50,983 nucleotides of DNA, from the NCBI GenBank assembly GCA_019084485.1, contig JAHRFU010000020.1:1-50983 (forward strand). The letters are read 5' to 3'. Below are positions 50,813-50,983 of this stretch, piece by piece (the first letter of the stretch is position 1; each line of letters opens with the position of its first letter). Source of the stretch: Desulforudis sp. (GTDB lineage Bacteria > Bacillota > Desulfotomaculia > Desulfotomaculales > Desulforudaceae). The position numbers and the translations under genes are program-made. The notes beneath the pieces were generated by a model, which saw only the letters and a program-made list of their open reading frames with translations, was not told the origin of the DNA and searched no databases.

Positions 50813-50983
50813 TGGGGAAGTGGGACAGCCTATACCAACACCTGGAAGGTGCAGTGTGCGCTTCGGGATTGCCGGAACAAACGATAGGGAGTATAGATCA
50901 AAAATGCGCAGTGAGCCGCGGATCAGCGTCGACCGCCTGTCTGAGTGAGCGCAGCGAGCGAGTTCGGCGACGCCCGAGGCGAA
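50812..50983 (+). other. Edge ORF overlapping the SpoIVFA-like stop (partial, uncertain)
   Basis: An ATG overlapping the preceding stop as TAATG opens a frame that stays open to the window edge (57 codons, start MGKWDSLYQHLEG). No Shine-Dalgarno site precedes it, and the second half (SERSERVRRRPRR) looks like translated GC-rich repeat. The expected next gene, the membrane protease SpoIVFB, should begin with hydrophobic helices; none is seen. The stretch may instead be structured RNA or the start of an insertion. Confidence 0.25.

Noticed and set aside
1-50983. CRISPR arrays, rRNA genes
   Set aside because: No regularly spaced identical repeats of 24-40 bases and no rRNA-like sequence were seen.

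Overview
This window looks like a chromosome segment of a spore-forming, moderately high-GC Firmicute of the Desulfotomaculum/Pelotomaculum/Desulforudis type (Peptococcaceae-like Clostridia). The evidence is gene content and order. A tig-clpP-clpX-lonB-lonA block is followed by valS-folC, a gerK-type spore germination operon, maf-radC-mreBCD-mrdA-minCDE-rodA, and a SpoIVFA-like gene. TTG and GTG starts preceded by strong AGGAGG-type ribosome binding sites are common throughout. The species assignment is an inference from synteny and protein families, not from a search.

Positions 1-18.7 kb are accessory DNA. From left to right they hold: an ExeA-like transposition ATPase remnant at the edge; a short UvrD-like helicase; a complete type I restriction-modification operon (hsdM-hsdS-hsdR, minus strand); a 59-residue protein; an Mrr-type restriction endonuclease; and two unrecognised small proteins. 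Next comes a divergent pair of secreted proteins that share two copper-amine-oxidase-N 'stalk' domains: one carries a ComEC-like metallo-beta-lactamase domain plus a ComEA-like helix-hairpin-helix, the other a trypsin-like serine protease. Several small ORFs follow, then a gene-poor 1.2 kb stretch with a MITE-like 108 bp inverted-repeat unit and iterated motifs. A ribbon-helix-helix/tyrosine-integrase module ends 76 bp short of the 3' end of a tRNA-Lys gene. Paired 11-bp direct repeats flank this module in opposite orientations and look like integrase arm sites. The simplest reading is a tRNA-Lys-integrated island carrying defence genes, with its far end outside the window.

Positions 18.75-50.98 kb are conserved core. 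They include a tRNA-His/Gln/Lys cluster, trmI, the protein quality-control block (trigger factor, ClpXP, LonB, LonA) and valS-folC. The germination operon gerKB-gerKA-gerKC follows; its gerKC has an in-frame UGA, and a nearby small ORF appears to carry compensating frameshifts. After that come a Ca2+/cation exchanger, ridA, a DUF4321 gene, maf and radC. The cell-shape and division cluster (mreBCD, mrdA, minC lacking its usual N-terminal domain, minD, minE, rodA) comes next. The segment ends with a methyltransferase and a degenerate LytM protein resembling SpoIVFA, preceded by a possible sigma-E promoter. The expected spoIVFB does not obviously follow before the window ends.

The strongest leads for new biology are the divergent stalk-domain pair, the integrase arm-site architecture, the MITE-like unit, the gerKC UGA, the N-terminally short MinC, and the helicase/Mrr/type I restriction neighbourhood.
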